A stretch of DNA of 64,000 bases from Saccharothrix obliqua (lineage in GTDB: Bacteria; Actinomycetota; Actinomycetes; Mycobacteriales; Pseudonocardiaceae). A program made the translations under genes and the position numbers. This document shows, piece after piece, positions 16,260 through 24,770 of this stretch; position 1 is the first letter of the stretch, and each line of letters opens with the position of its first letter. The stretch covers positions 1-64,000 of the forward strand of contig NZ_JAHXGQ010000001.1 of assembly GCF_019375475.1 (NCBI RefSeq). The letters run 5' to 3'. The notes under the pieces were generated by a model, which saw only the letters and a list, made by a program, of their open reading frames with translations, ran no database searches and had not been told where the DNA came from.

Positions 16260-17168
16260 ATGTCGTTGCGGGGCAAGGTGGCCGCGGTCACGGGTGCGAC
16301 CAGGGGTGCGGGTCGGGCCATCGCGGTGGAGCTGGGTGCGGCGGGCGCGACCGTGTTCGTCGGCGGCCGGTCGACGCGGGCGGGGAGGTCGCCGATCGGC
16401 AGGCCGGAGACCATCGAGGAGACCGCCGAGCTGGTCGACGCGGCGGGCGGCCGGGGCATCCCGGTGCGGTGTGATTTCACCGTGCCCGCCGACGTGGACG
16501 CGTTCCGGGCGCGCATCGAGGCCGAGGCGGACGGGCGGCTGGACGTCCTGGTGGACGACGTGTGGGGTGGTGAGTCGGACGTCGAGTTCGTCCCGTTCTG
16601 GGAGCAGGACCTGGAGAAGCAGCTCCGGATGTGGCGGAACAGCGTGCAGGCGCACCTGGTGGCGTTGCACCGGCTGGTCCCGCTGCTGATCGCGCGGCCC
16701 GGCGGGTTGCTGGTCGAGGTGACCGACGGCGACGAAGAGACGCCGTACTCGGGGATGCTCGCCTACGACGCGGTGAAGGCCACCATCCGGCGGTTCGGCC
16801 AGGTGCTCGCCCAGGACCTGGGCAAGCACGGCGCCACGTCGGTCGCCGTCACGCCCGGCTTCCTGCGGTCCGAGCAGATGCTGGAGCACTTCGGCGTGAC
16901 CGAGGAGAACTGGCGCGACGCGATCGCGCGGGAACCGCACTACGCGATGTCCGAGACGCCCCGGTACGTCGGTCGCGCGGTGGCGGCGCTCGCGGCGGAC
17001 CCGGACCGGAACCGGTTCACCGGCCGGTCGCTCGCGTCGTGGACGCTCATGCGGGAGTACGGGTTCACCGACGTGGACGGCTCGCGGCCGGACTGGGGCC
17101 GCTACTACGCGGACGTCGTGCGGCCCGAGGTCGACCCGACCACCGTGGACGTCGCCCGGTACCGGTGA
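16260..17168 (+). CDS. SDR-family oxidoreductase
   Basis: 302 aa. The cofactor motif TGATRGAGRAI is at about residues 13-23 and the catalytic YxxxK is in LAYDAVKATIRRF. The usual NNAG is replaced by DDVWGG, a variant seen in a long SDR subgroup. The protein is 50 residues longer than FabG, with a C-terminal extension ending in a Trp/Tyr-rich segment. It is translationally coupled to the TetR gene and is probably its target, perhaps for detoxifying the TetR ligand. The substrate is unknown. Confidence 0.87.
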   Translation: MSLRGKVAAVTGATRGAGRAIAVELGAAGATVFVGGRSTRAGRSPIGRPETIEETAELVDAAGGRGIPVRCDFTVPADVDAFRARIEAEADGRLDVLVDDVWGGESDVEFVPFWEQDLEKQLRMWRNSVQAHLVALHRLVPLLIARPGGLLVEVTDGDEETPYSGMLAYDAVKATIRRFGQVLAQDLGKHGATSVAVTPGFLRSEQMLEHFGVTEENWRDAIAREPHYAMSETPRYVGRAVAALAADPDRNRFTGRSLASWTLMREYGFTDVDGSRPDWGRYYADVVRPEVDPTTVDVARYR

Positions 17169-17186
17169 CGCCCGCCGGCCCGGCGA

Positions 17187-17843
17187 TCAGACGTCGCCGG
17201 GCCGGACCAGGCCGGTCTCGTAGGCGAGCACCACGGCCTGCACCCGGTCCCGCAGGTCCAGCTTGGCCAGGATGCGCCCGACGTGCGTCTTCACCGTCGC
17301 CTCGGACAGGAACAGCTTGCGCGCGATCTCCGTGTTCGACAGGCCCTTGGCGATCAGCACCAGCACCTCGCGCTCCCGCTCGGTGAGCGCGTCGAGCACG
17401 GTCGCGTCCCGCAGCTCGCCGCCGCCGTCGCCGAGGAACCGGCTCAGCAGCCGCTTGGTCACCGACGGCGACACGACCGCGTCCCCGGACGCCACCGCGC
17501 GCAGCGCCGACACCAGGTCGCCCGGCGGCGTGTCCTTCAGCAGGAACCCGGACGCGCCGTTGCGCAACGCGGACAGCGCGTACTCGTCCATGTCGAAGGT
17601 GGTCATCACCAGGACCTTCGCCGTGCCCTCCGCGGTGATCCGCTTGGTCGCCTCGACCCCGTCCAGTACCGGCATCCGGACGTCCATCAACACCACGTCG
17701 GGCCGCAGCGAGGCGGCCATGTGCACGGCGTCCAGGCCGTCACCGGCCTCGCCCACCACGTCGACGTCCTCCTGGGCGCCGAGCACCATCCGGAAACCCA
17801 TCCGCATGAGTTCCTGGTCGTCCACCAACAGCACTCGGATCAC
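17187..17843 (-). CDS. NarL/LuxR-family response regulator
   Basis: 218 aa. Receiver domain with phospho-acceptor Asp at about 54 (VVLMDVRMP), acidic pair DD at 8-9 and Lys in FLLKDTPPG. The C-terminal LuxR HTH (LTEREREVLVLIAKGLSNTEIARKLFLSEATVKTHVGRIL) is at about 145-205. It is encoded 9 bp downstream of its histidine kinase and forms a complete two-component system. Targets are unknown. Confidence 0.95.
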   Translation of the reverse strand: MIRVLLVDDQELMRMGFRMVLGAQEDVDVVGEAGDGLDAVHMAASLRPDVVLMDVRMPVLDGVEATKRITAEGTAKVLVMTTFDMDEYALSALRNGASGFLLKDTPPGDLVSALRAVASGDAVVSPSVTKRLLSRFLGDGGGELRDATVLDALTEREREVLVLIAKGLSNTEIARKLFLSEATVKTHVGRILAKLDLRDRVQAVVLAYETGLVRPGDV

Positions 17844-17852
17844 ACAACCACC

Positions 17853-19037
17853 CTATGACGGCGCCAGCGGCAGCACGGCCCGGACCCGCCAGCCGCCGCC
17901 CGGGTTCGGCCCGGCCTCCAGCGACCCGCCCAGCACGCCCGCCCGCTCGCGCATCCCGATCAACCCGTTGCCGCCGGACACCGCCACCAGGTCGTGCGGC
18001 GTGCCGAAACCGTCGTCGGCGATCTCCAGCTCCACCCGGTCGTCGAGCCGTGCGATCCGCACGGTGGCCGACGCACCCGAGCCCGCGTGCTTGAGCGTGT
18101 TGGTCAACGCCTCCTGCACGATCCGGTAGACGCCGAGCCCGAGCCCCGCGGGCAGGGCGTCGAGCGACCCCGACGTCTCCAGCCGCACCGGCAGCCCCGC
18201 GGTACGCAGGTTCTCGGTCAGCTCCGCCAGGTCGGCCGCGCCCGGCTGCGGCGCCCACTGGGTGCCCGACTGGTCCTCCGACCGCAGCACGCCGAGCAGC
18301 CGCCGCAGCTCGGTCAACGCCTGCCGGCCGGTGTCCGCGATGGTCCGCACGGCCGCCTCGGCGAGTTCCGGGTTCGACCGGATCGCGTACCCCGCGCCGT
18401 CGGCCTGCACGACCATCACCGACACCGCGTGCGCCACCACGTCGTGCAGCTCGCGCGCGATGCGCGACCGCTCCTCGCCGACCGCGATCCGCGCCTGCTG
18501 GTCGCGCTCGGTCTCCAGCAGCTTGAGCCGCTGCTCCAGCTCCGAGTGGTAGGCGCGGCGCGCGCCGACGAACTCGCCGAGCGCCCAGCTGAACCCGAAG
18601 ATGACCGCGATGACGAACACGAAGAACACGGACTCCGTGGTCGCCTGTATGCGCCACGCGGCCCACACCACCGTGCCGAGGGCCAGCCAGCCCGCGTAGA
18701 CCATCGCGGGCCGCCTGCCGACGAACGCCACCATCGTGTAGAGGGCCACGGCCAGCGCGAAGTCCGCCGGCCGCAGGGGGTAGCCGCCGTCGAGGCCGCC
18801 GTGCGTGAAGAGCTGGATGACACCGGCGCCGAGGATCGTGTAGCTGCTGGCCCGGGGGTACTTGCGGCGGAACACCACCGGCACGACCAGCAGCATCCCG
18901 ACGAAGAACAGCGTCGAGGCACGCACCATGTCCGTCGCGGCGACCATCGCCAGCAGGTCGAACATCGCGAGGAACCCGGCGATCAGGGAATCCCCGAACA
19001 CCGGGTGCGCTCGCATCCAGAGGCTCAGCCGACGCAC
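17853..19037 (-). CDS. NarL-type sensor histidine kinase
   Basis: 394 aa. Five to six membrane helices occupy residues 15-150, followed by a coiled segment (SELEQRLKLLETERDQQ), HisKA_3 with phospho-His at about 198 (ARELHDVVAHAVS), and a GHKL domain with N-box QEALTNTLKHAGSG and G-boxes DDGFG and GLIGMRERAGVLGG. It is cognate to the regulator at 17187. It has no periplasmic sensor, so it is probably an intramembrane-sensing kinase that responds to envelope stress. Confidence 0.95.
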   Translation of the reverse strand: MRRLSLWMRAHPVFGDSLIAGFLAMFDLLAMVAATDMVRASTLFFVGMLLVVPVVFRRKYPRASSYTILGAGVIQLFTHGGLDGGYPLRPADFALAVALYTMVAFVGRRPAMVYAGWLALGTVVWAAWRIQATTESVFFVFVIAVIFGFSWALGEFVGARRAYHSELEQRLKLLETERDQQARIAVGEERSRIARELHDVVAHAVSVMVVQADGAGYAIRSNPELAEAAVRTIADTGRQALTELRRLLGVLRSEDQSGTQWAPQPGAADLAELTENLRTAGLPVRLETSGSLDALPAGLGLGVYRIVQEALTNTLKHAGSGASATVRIARLDDRVELEIADDGFGTPHDLVAVSGGNGLIGMRERAGVLGGSLEAGPNPGGGWRVRAVLPLAPS

Positions 19038-19120
19038 GCGACCAGGCTATTCAGCGTGCTGCCCGAGCGCGTCGCGCCAGGGGTTGACCTCGCCTAGTTC
19101 TCCAGGGGGATGACGCTGGT

Positions 19121-19579
19121 TCACCTGGTCGTCTTGATCTGCGGCGGATCGGTCTCGGCCGGTCGCACCGGCTCGACGCGCGGCGACTGCGACGGCACGT
19201 GGTGCTCCTCCTCGAACTGCTGGTGCTCCCGCGCCATCTCGTCCGCGTACTGCTGCTGGATCTGCCGGTCCCGGATGCGGCCGAGGATCATCATGGTCAC
19301 CGCGTGCACGAGTGCCAGCAGCAGCAGGACGATGCCGAGCTTGACCACGACGTCCTTCGCCGGGTCGCCGGTGTCCACGGAGATGATCGACACCAGCGCG
19401 AGCAGGCCCAGCACCACCAGGTGGAACAACACGGTGGCGAGCGTGGTCATGGACCGGGCCGCCACCGGGTCCCCGTACGCCCGGTTCATGTAGGCCCGGC
19501 CGCTGCGGTAGATCAGCTGGCCGTCGATGAGTACCAGTACCACGCCGAGCAGCAGGAATACGGCATATCCCTCTTCCAT
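19121..19579 (-). CDS. Small membrane protein with charged C-terminal tail
   Basis: 152 aa, three hydrophobic helices (about 5-25, 48-72, 80-100), then a hydrophilic Gln/Glu-rich cytoplasmic helix (RIRDRQIQQQYADEMAREHQQFEEEHH) and a Pro-rich end. I do not recognise the family. It diverges from the dynamin operon with 85 bp between starts, so the two may share control, and a membrane link with the GTPases is possible but unproven. Confidence 0.75.
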   Translation of the reverse strand: MEEGYAVFLLLGVVLVLIDGQLIYRSGRAYMNRAYGDPVAARSMTTLATVLFHLVVLGLLALVSIISVDTGDPAKDVVVKLGIVLLLLALVHAVTMMILGRIRDRQIQQQYADEMAREHQQFEEEHHVPSQSPRVEPVRPAETDPPQIKTTR

Positions 19580-19664
19580 GACGTGACCTCCCTCTCAGCG
19601 CGAGGAATACCCTGCGTGGTCGATCCGCAAACGGCAGGTGGGCCCGGCGTGGCACGATCTCCGC

Positions 19665-21182
19665 GTGACCGCACCGGCGCAGCAGTGGGCGGGCCCGCTG
19701 TCGGCCGCCGTCGCGAACCTGTGCGGCGGGTTGCTGGCGCAGGTGTCGCCGAACACCGCCGCGGGGTTCCAGGAGGTGCTGCGCCGGCTGTCCGCGCCGC
19801 TCCAGGTCGCCGTGGCCGGGCGCATCAAGTCGGGCAAGTCGACCTTGGTCAACGCGTTGATCGGCCGCCGCGTCGCGCCCACCGACGTGGGCGAGTGCAC
19901 CCGCCTGGTCACCCGCTTCCAGTACGGCACGGTGGACCGCGTCGAGGTGGTGTTCACCGACGGCCGCAAGCAGGTGCTGCCCTTCGACTCCACCGGCGGC
20001 ATACCCGCCGACCTCGGCGTGGCCGTGGACGAGGTGTCCCACGTCGAGGCGTACCTGACCAACGCCGTGCTGCGGGACCTGACCGTGATCGACACACCCG
20101 GCCTGGGCTCGCTGGACGCCGCGTCCGTCGCCCGGACCGAGGCGTTGCTCGGCAACGAGCTGGACCCCGTGTCGCGCAGCGCGGTCGCGGGCGCCGAGGC
20201 CGTGTTGTACGTGGTGACCCAGGGCGTGCGGCAGGACGACCAGCAGGCGCTGGCCGCGTTCACCGCCGCCACCGCGAGCCGCGAGGCGGGCCCGGTGAAC
20301 GCGATCGCCGTGCTGAACAAGGCGGACACCATCGCCGCCGAGACCGTCGAGGGCGCGGACGGCGACACGTGGCGTGCGGCGGAACTGCTCGCGCGTCGCC
20401 AGGCGCACACCCTCAAGCCGCGGGTGGCCGACGTGGTGCCGGTGATCGGCCTGGTCGCGGAGTCGGTGGAGACCGGCGGGTTCACCTCGGCCGACGCGGA
20501 CGCGCTGCGCGAGCTGGCCGAGCTGGACGAGGGCACCCGCGAGACCATGCTGATCTCGGCCGACCTGTTCACCACCTGGGACTGCGGCGTGCCGGTCGGC
20601 GTGCGCGCCCGGCTGCTGGAGAAGCTCGACCTGTACGGCATCCGCCGCGCGCTCACCGCGCTCGACGCCGAGCCCGCGCTCACGGCCGGCGCGCTGCGCC
20701 GCGTGCTGCTCGACGCGTCCGGCCTGGCGGGCGTGCGCGGCAAGCTCAACGCCGTGTTCCGGTCCCGCGCGGACGGCATCAAGGCCGCCGCGGCGCTGGC
20801 GTCGGTGACGGCGCTGGCCGCCGCGTCCGGCGACCCGGGCGAGCGGCAACGCGTGCACGACGCGATCGAGGTGCTGCTGGCCAAGCCGGAGGCGCACCAG
20901 CTCCGGCTGCTGGAGGCGCTGACGCTGGTGGCCTCGGGCGCGGTGGCGCTGCCGCCGGACCTGGCCGAGGAGGTGCTGCGGTTCGGCGCCTCGCCGGACG
21001 TCGCCGACCAGCTCGGCCTGCGCGGCAGGCCGCACCAGGAGCTGGTGGCGCACGCGCTGGAGCGCGCGGGCTGGTGGCGGTCGTTCGCGTCGTTCGGCGC
21101 GACACCCGCGCAGAGCCGGGTGGCGCACGTGGTGCACCGGGCGTACTTCCTGATCTGGCAACAACTTCGGGGGCGGCGATGA
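19665..21182 (+). CDS. Dynamin-family GTPase A
   Basis: About 505 aa. GTPase motifs: P-loop GRIKSGKST (near residue 52), a conserved Thr (GECTRLVTRF), G3 DTPGLGSLD (near 143) and G4 LNKADT (near 216). A long helical stalk follows. Bacterial dynamin-like proteins bind and remodel membranes, and actinobacterial IniA/IniC-type pairs work together. This one lacks an obvious TM segment. Start choice is uncertain: GTG 19665 is preferred, GTG 19638 possible. Its stop overlaps the GrpE-like ATG in an ATGA. Confidence 0.9.
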   Translation: MTAPAQQWAGPLSAAVANLCGGLLAQVSPNTAAGFQEVLRRLSAPLQVAVAGRIKSGKSTLVNALIGRRVAPTDVGECTRLVTRFQYGTVDRVEVVFTDGRKQVLPFDSTGGIPADLGVAVDEVSHVEAYLTNAVLRDLTVIDTPGLGSLDAASVARTEALLGNELDPVSRSAVAGAEAVLYVVTQGVRQDDQQALAAFTAATASREAGPVNAIAVLNKADTIAAETVEGADGDTWRAAELLARRQAHTLKPRVADVVPVIGLVAESVETGGFTSADADALRELAELDEGTRETMLISADLFTTWDCGVPVGVRARLLEKLDLYGIRRALTALDAEPALTAGALRRVLLDASGLAGVRGKLNAVFRSRADGIKAAAALASVTALAAASGDPGERQRVHDAIEVLLAKPEAHQLRLLEALTLVASGAVALPPDLAEEVLRFGASPDVADQLGLRGRPHQELVAHALERAGWWRSFASFGATPAQSRVAHVVHRAYFLIWQQLRGRR

Positions 21183-21544
21183 CAGGTGGAACGGAATTCG
21201 CGCCGGACGCGTCGGAGCCGGACGTGGAGACCATCGCGAGCGGGTTGCTCGACCAGGCGCTCGCCGAGCGCGGCGCGTTGGTGCGGTTGTGCCTGTACGC
21301 GCTGGACCGGGCCCGCAGCTCGGGCGTCGTGGAACGGTTGGAGGAGGGCCTGGCCGGCATCGGCGTGACCGCGTTGCGGCCGGACGGCGAGCGGTTCGAC
21401 CCGGCCGTGCACGAGGCGGGCGGCACCGTGCCGACCGACGACGTGTCGTTGGACGGCGTGGTCGCGGAGACCGAGGTGGTCGGGTTCGTCGACCGGGGGC
21501 GGACGCTGCGCGCGCCGATCGTGACGGTGTACACGGCGCGATGA
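21179..21544 (+). CDS. GrpE-like nucleotide-exchange-factor protein
   Basis: 121 aa. The C-terminal half (about 60-119) shows the GrpE beta-domain pattern: GVTALRPDGERFDPAVHEA, a variable loop, then VAETEVVGFVDRGRTLRAPIVTVY. The N-terminal half is a short helix rather than GrpE's long coiled coil. GrpE releases ADP from DnaK-type Hsp70, but no Hsp70 gene is adjacent. Both ends overlap the flanking GTPase genes by ATGA, so it is made in step with them. It may act as exchange factor or adaptor for the dynamins or for a distant Hsp70. Confidence 0.75.
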   Translation: MTGGTEFAPDASEPDVETIASGLLDQALAERGALVRLCLYALDRARSSGVVERLEEGLAGIGVTALRPDGERFDPAVHEAGGTVPTDDVSLDGVVAETEVVGFVDRGRTLRAPIVTVYTAR

Positions 21545-23355
21545 GCACGTTGCCCCAGCTCGTCCGGCAGACCCGCGAGCGGCTCACCGCGCTGGTCCGC
21601 GAGATCGACCCGCGTGCGGCGGCGTTCGTGGCGGAGCGGCGGACGGGTCCGGCGTCCGTGGTGGTTGTCGGCGAGACCAACCGGGGCAAGAGTTCCCTCG
21701 TGAACGCGTTGCTCGCCACGCCGGGCCTGTCGCCGGTCGACGCCGAGGTGGCCACCGCCACGTACCTGGTGTTCCGGCACGGACCGGAGTGGTCGGCACG
21801 TGCCTGCTACGCGGGTTCGGTGTCGCCGGTGCCGTTCGACCGGTCGGAGCTGGTGAACTGGGTGTCCGCCGCGCACGACCTGCCGGCCGGCGTCCTGCCG
21901 CCGCGGTACGTCGAGGTGGACGCGCCGATCCCGTTGCTGGAGCGGCTTTCCGTGGTCGACACGCCCGGTGTCGGCGGGTTGGAGTCGGTGCACGGCGAGC
22001 TGGCGGCGGAGGCGGCGGCCACGGCGACCGCGTTGTTGTTCGTCGTCGACGCGTCCGCGCCGTTCACCCGCGGCGAGCTGGAATTCCTGCGCTCCGTGGG
22101 CGAACGCGTCGAGACCGTGGTGTTCGCGTTGACCAAGGTGGACCAGTACCGCGGCTGGCGGACGGTGCTGGAGGCGGACCGGGCGCTGCTGGCCGAGCAC
22201 GCGCCGCGGTTCGCCGGCGCGACGTTCCACCCGGTGTCGTCGCGGATGTTCGAGCTGGCGTCCCGCGCGCCGAACCCGGACGCGGCGGCGATGTTGCGCG
22301 AGCGCTCCGGCGTGGCCGAGTTGCAGTCCGCGTTGCAGGAGCTGGTGGTCGGTCGCGCGGCGATGCTCGGCGAGGCGAACTCGTTGCGCGCCTTGGCGAC
22401 CGTGCTGGACGAGCTGGTCGCGCGCGGCGAGGCCGACCAGCGGGCGTTGTCGTCCGGCGAGGAGGAGGCCGAGGCGTTGCGCGCCCGGCGGGACGAGCTG
22501 AACTCGCAGCGCCGGTCGAGCACGCGCAGCTGGCAGGTGCGGTTGCGCGGCGAGGTGCAGCGGGCGCGGGTCGAGGGCGGCCACGAGGTCAGCCGGCGGA
22601 TGCGTGATGTCCAGACGTGGTTCCGCTCGGCCATCGACGGCGCGTCCCGGGAGCGGTTGGCGGGCCTGCCGCGTGAGGTCGACGTGGCGTTGCAGGTGGT
22701 GTCCGGCCGGATCAGCGCGGGACTCGGTGAGCGGCTGACCCGCGTGGCGGACGCCGCGCTCGCGGATTTGTTCGCGCCGGAGGAGTTGGCCGTGATCCGG
22801 GGCCAGTTCGCCCGCGGTGCCACGCCGCCGATCGTGTTGCGCCCGCCGGAGAAGCGCCTGCCGACGGCGGAGGACAAGCTGCTGGTGTTCATGGGCGTGT
22901 CCGGCGGTCTGGGCGCGGGCCGGTTGGCCGCGATGCCGTTGGCGGGCCTCGGAGTCGCCGCGTTGAACCCGGTCGTGCTGCCGGTGACCATCGTGCTCGG
23001 GTTGGGCGCGGGGTGGTGGATGGCCAGGACGCGCAAGCACTCGGCGGACAAGCAGCACCTCAAGCAGTGGCTGTCGGACGCCATCGCCGACGCGCGGTCC
23101 ACTGTGGACCAACTGGTCGCGGAGCAGTTGATCGAGGCGGAGCAGCAGTTGTCGCTGGCGCTGGACGAGGCGTTGGGGCGGCGCGTCGAGGCGATCGAGG
23201 CCGAGCTGCGCGAGGTCGACCGGGCGTTGCGGATGGAGGCGGGCGAGCGGGCGAAGGCGCTCGGGGCCGTGACCCGGCAGTTGGCGGAGCTGAAGGCGGG
23301 GCGCGGCAAGGTGGACGACCTGCTGGGCCGCATCCGCGCCCTGCGCGACCGCTGA
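21541..23355 (+). CDS. Dynamin-family GTPase B with membrane hairpin
   Basis: 604 aa. P-loop GETNRGKSS (about 44-52), G3 DTPGVGG (about 140), G4 TKVD (about 198), followed by a long helical stalk with coiled-coil potential (EEEAEALRARRDELNSQRR). A hydrophobic hairpin at about 450-496 (GVSGGLGAGRLAAMPLAGLGVAALNPVVLPVTIVLGLGAGWW) should insert in the membrane. The C-terminal helices end in KVDDLLGRIRALRDR. It is coupled to the GrpE-like gene. It is the likely membrane-anchored partner of GTPase A. Confidence 0.92.
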   Translation: MSTLPQLVRQTRERLTALVREIDPRAAAFVAERRTGPASVVVVGETNRGKSSLVNALLATPGLSPVDAEVATATYLVFRHGPEWSARACYAGSVSPVPFDRSELVNWVSAAHDLPAGVLPPRYVEVDAPIPLLERLSVVDTPGVGGLESVHGELAAEAAATATALLFVVDASAPFTRGELEFLRSVGERVETVVFALTKVDQYRGWRTVLEADRALLAEHAPRFAGATFHPVSSRMFELASRAPNPDAAAMLRERSGVAELQSALQELVVGRAAMLGEANSLRALATVLDELVARGEADQRALSSGEEEAEALRARRDELNSQRRSSTRSWQVRLRGEVQRARVEGGHEVSRRMRDVQTWFRSAIDGASRERLAGLPREVDVALQVVSGRISAGLGERLTRVADAALADLFAPEELAVIRGQFARGATPPIVLRPPEKRLPTAEDKLLVFMGVSGGLGAGRLAAMPLAGLGVAALNPVVLPVTIVLGLGAGWWMARTRKHSADKQHLKQWLSDAIADARSTVDQLVAEQLIEAEQQLSLALDEALGRRVEAIEAELREVDRALRMEAGERAKALGAVTRQLAELKAGRGKVDDLLGRIRALRDR

Positions 23356-23410
23356 GGGTGCTTGACCGGGCAACTACCTGCGTGTTCGAGTCCTGACGAA
23401 GGGTGACGTG

Positions 23411-23450
23411 GGTTCCATAGCGGAACCTAAACGGCATAACGTGAGTCGTA
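23411..23450 (+). promoter_or_regulatory. Possible ECF-type promoter
   Basis: An inverted repeat GGTTCC-5-GGAACC (23411-23427) contains a GGAACC that could be an ECF sigma -35, with TCGTA about 18 bases downstream (23446-23450) as the -10. This would give a short leader for a start at 23483. It is suggestive only. Confidence 0.3.
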
Positions 23451-23482
23451 CCGGCACCGAAGCGCAGGAAGGTGGGGATCCG

Positions 23483-24187
23483 GTGTACATCGACGAGACG
23501 GGCGCGGCAGACGGCGAGCTGAAGGTCACCGTCGAGGACGAGGAGTACACCGCCGAGGCGACCTACGACCTCGACGGCGACGGCGTCGACGAGAGCGCCG
23601 TGGTCGAGACCGACGACGGCGGCCACCTCGCGTTCAGCGACACGGACGGCGACGGCGACGCGGATTTGATGAGCACGTTCGACGAGGACGGCGAACTGGT
23701 CGCGCAGGCCAGGTTCGACGAGCGGACCGGTGAGTGGATCGCCGTGTCGCCGTCCGACGACCACACGCGGCAGACCAACGCCAACAGCGGCAAGACCATC
23801 ACCGTCGACATCGAGGGCGGGCCGGACCAGAACGTCGGCGTGGCCACCGAGGACACCGACGGCGACGGCCGCGCGGACACCGCGGTCGTGAAGGACGACG
23901 AGGGCGACACCTGGCTGTTCACCGACGTCGACGGCGACGGGACGGCCGACATCGCCACCGAGATCACCGCCGAAGGTGAGGTGACGGTGTCCAAGCACAC
24001 CGGTGCCGACGAGTGGACCGAGGTGGAGCACGGGCGGATCGACAGCACGGGCAAGTACGTGCCCGAAGCGAAGAACGGCCTGGACAGCGACGAGGTCTGG
24101 TCCACCGCGCCCGCGGAGGAACGGGTGATGGTCTCGGGCGTCGTGCGCATCGACTCCGTGACCGGCCAGTGGATCAGCCCGAACTGA
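23483..24187 (+). CDS. Acidic protein with DxDGDG repeats (DUF6802-like)
   Basis: About 234 aa. A short beta domain (ELKVTVEDEEYTAEATY) is followed by calcium-loop-like motifs DLDGDGVDE, DTDGDGDAD, DTDGDGRAD and DVDGDGTAD in two tandem blocks, each with a beta-strand pair. The arrangement resembles actinobacterial DUF6802/type-3-repeat proteins. No signal peptide is visible. The GTG at 23483 is chosen because a G-rich RBS precedes it and the conserved part starts there; an upstream GTG at 23408 is less likely. Its role is unknown; calcium binding is an inference. Confidence 0.75.
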   Translation: MYIDETGAADGELKVTVEDEEYTAEATYDLDGDGVDESAVVETDDGGHLAFSDTDGDGDADLMSTFDEDGELVAQARFDERTGEWIAVSPSDDHTRQTNANSGKTITVDIEGGPDQNVGVATEDTDGDGRADTAVVKDDEGDTWLFTDVDGDGTADIATEITAEGEVTVSKHTGADEWTEVEHGRIDSTGKYVPEAKNGLDSDEVWSTAPAEERVMVSGVVRIDSVTGQWISPN

Positions 24188-24196
24188 TCCGGTCGA

Positions 24197-24223
24197 GTCC
24201 TGGTCCGGCCACCGGACCAGGAC
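24197..24223. terminator. Convergent hairpin terminator
   Basis: Perfect 12-bp stem (24197-24208 with 24212-24223), three-base loop CCA, between the stop of the DxDGDG protein and the first DUF397 stop. It should stop transcription from both sides. Confidence 0.85.
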
Positions 24224-24235
24224 GGTTCGACCCTC

Positions 24236-24418
24236 CTAGCGGTCGTTCCGCGTGCCGAGGAACGCCCGCCAGGCTCCGCGGCTGAACGAGAAGACCGCCC
24301 CGTGCGGGTCCTTGGAGTCGCGGACCTGGACGGTGTCGTCGGCGCACCGCACCTCGACACACGCATCACTGGTCGCGGCGCTGCGGCTGCTCTTGAACCA
24401 CCCGGTGTCGCGGGTCAT
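24236..24418 (-). CDS. DUF397 protein (third of a tandem triplet)
   Basis: 60 aa, MTRDTGWFKSSRSAATSDACVEVR... with the family's WxKSSxS start, CVEV and RDSK motifs. The ATG overlaps the preceding DUF397 stop in an ATGA. DUF397 proteins are small partners of XRE/DUF5753 regulators in actinomycetes, as in the BldB/WhiJ-like systems. It is the most diverged of the three copies and is the last gene of the operon. Confidence 0.9.
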   Translation of the reverse strand: MTRDTGWFKSSRSAATSDACVEVRCADDTVQVRDSKDPHGAVFSFSRGAWRAFLGTRNDR

Positions 24419-24594
24419 CGCCCGACCCGTGCGAGGAAGGCGGCCCACGCGTCGGGTCGGAAGTCGAACGTCGGTCCGTGGGGGTTCTTGGAGTCGCGGA
24501 CCCGGACGACGTCGTCGGTGAACCGCAGCTCAACGCACCCGTTGCTGCCACCGGAGCTGCGGCTGCTCTTGAACCACCCGGTGTCGCGGGTCAT
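24415..24594 (-). CDS. DUF397 protein (second of triplet)
   Basis: 59 aa, MTRDTGWFKSSRSSGGSNGCVELRF..., ending FLARVGR. It overlaps both neighbours by 4 bp (ATGA). It is very similar to the first copy, so recent duplication is likely. Predicted role: small protein that modulates the upstream XRE regulator. Confidence 0.92.
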   Translation of the reverse strand: MTRDTGWFKSSRSSGGSNGCVELRFTDDVVRVRDSKNPHGPTFDFRPDAWAAFLARVGR

Positions 24595-24770
24595 CGCCCG
24601 ACTCGTGACAGGAATGCAGCCCATGCGTCGGCGCGGAAGCTGAACGCGGGTCCGTCAGGGTTCTTGGAGTCGCGGACCCGAACGACGTCGTCGGCGAACC
24701 GAACTTCAACACACGCGTTGCTGCCACCGGAGCTGCGGCTGCTCTTGAACCACCCGGTGTCGTGCGTCAT
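24591..24770 (-). CDS. DUF397 protein (first of triplet)
   Basis: 59 aa, MTHDTGWFKSSRSSGGSNACVEVRF..., ending FLSRVGR. Its ATG overlaps the XRE stop and its stop overlaps the next ATG, each in an ATGA. It is nearly identical in the first half to the second copy and has a variant tail. Confidence 0.92.
   Translation of the reverse strand: MTHDTGWFKSSRSSGGSNACVEVRFADDVVRVRDSKNPDGPAFSFRADAWAAFLSRVGR

Noticed and set aside
19047..21761. Long minus-strand frame opposite the dynamin genes
   Set aside because: No family pattern; codon bias supports the plus-strand GTPase genes.
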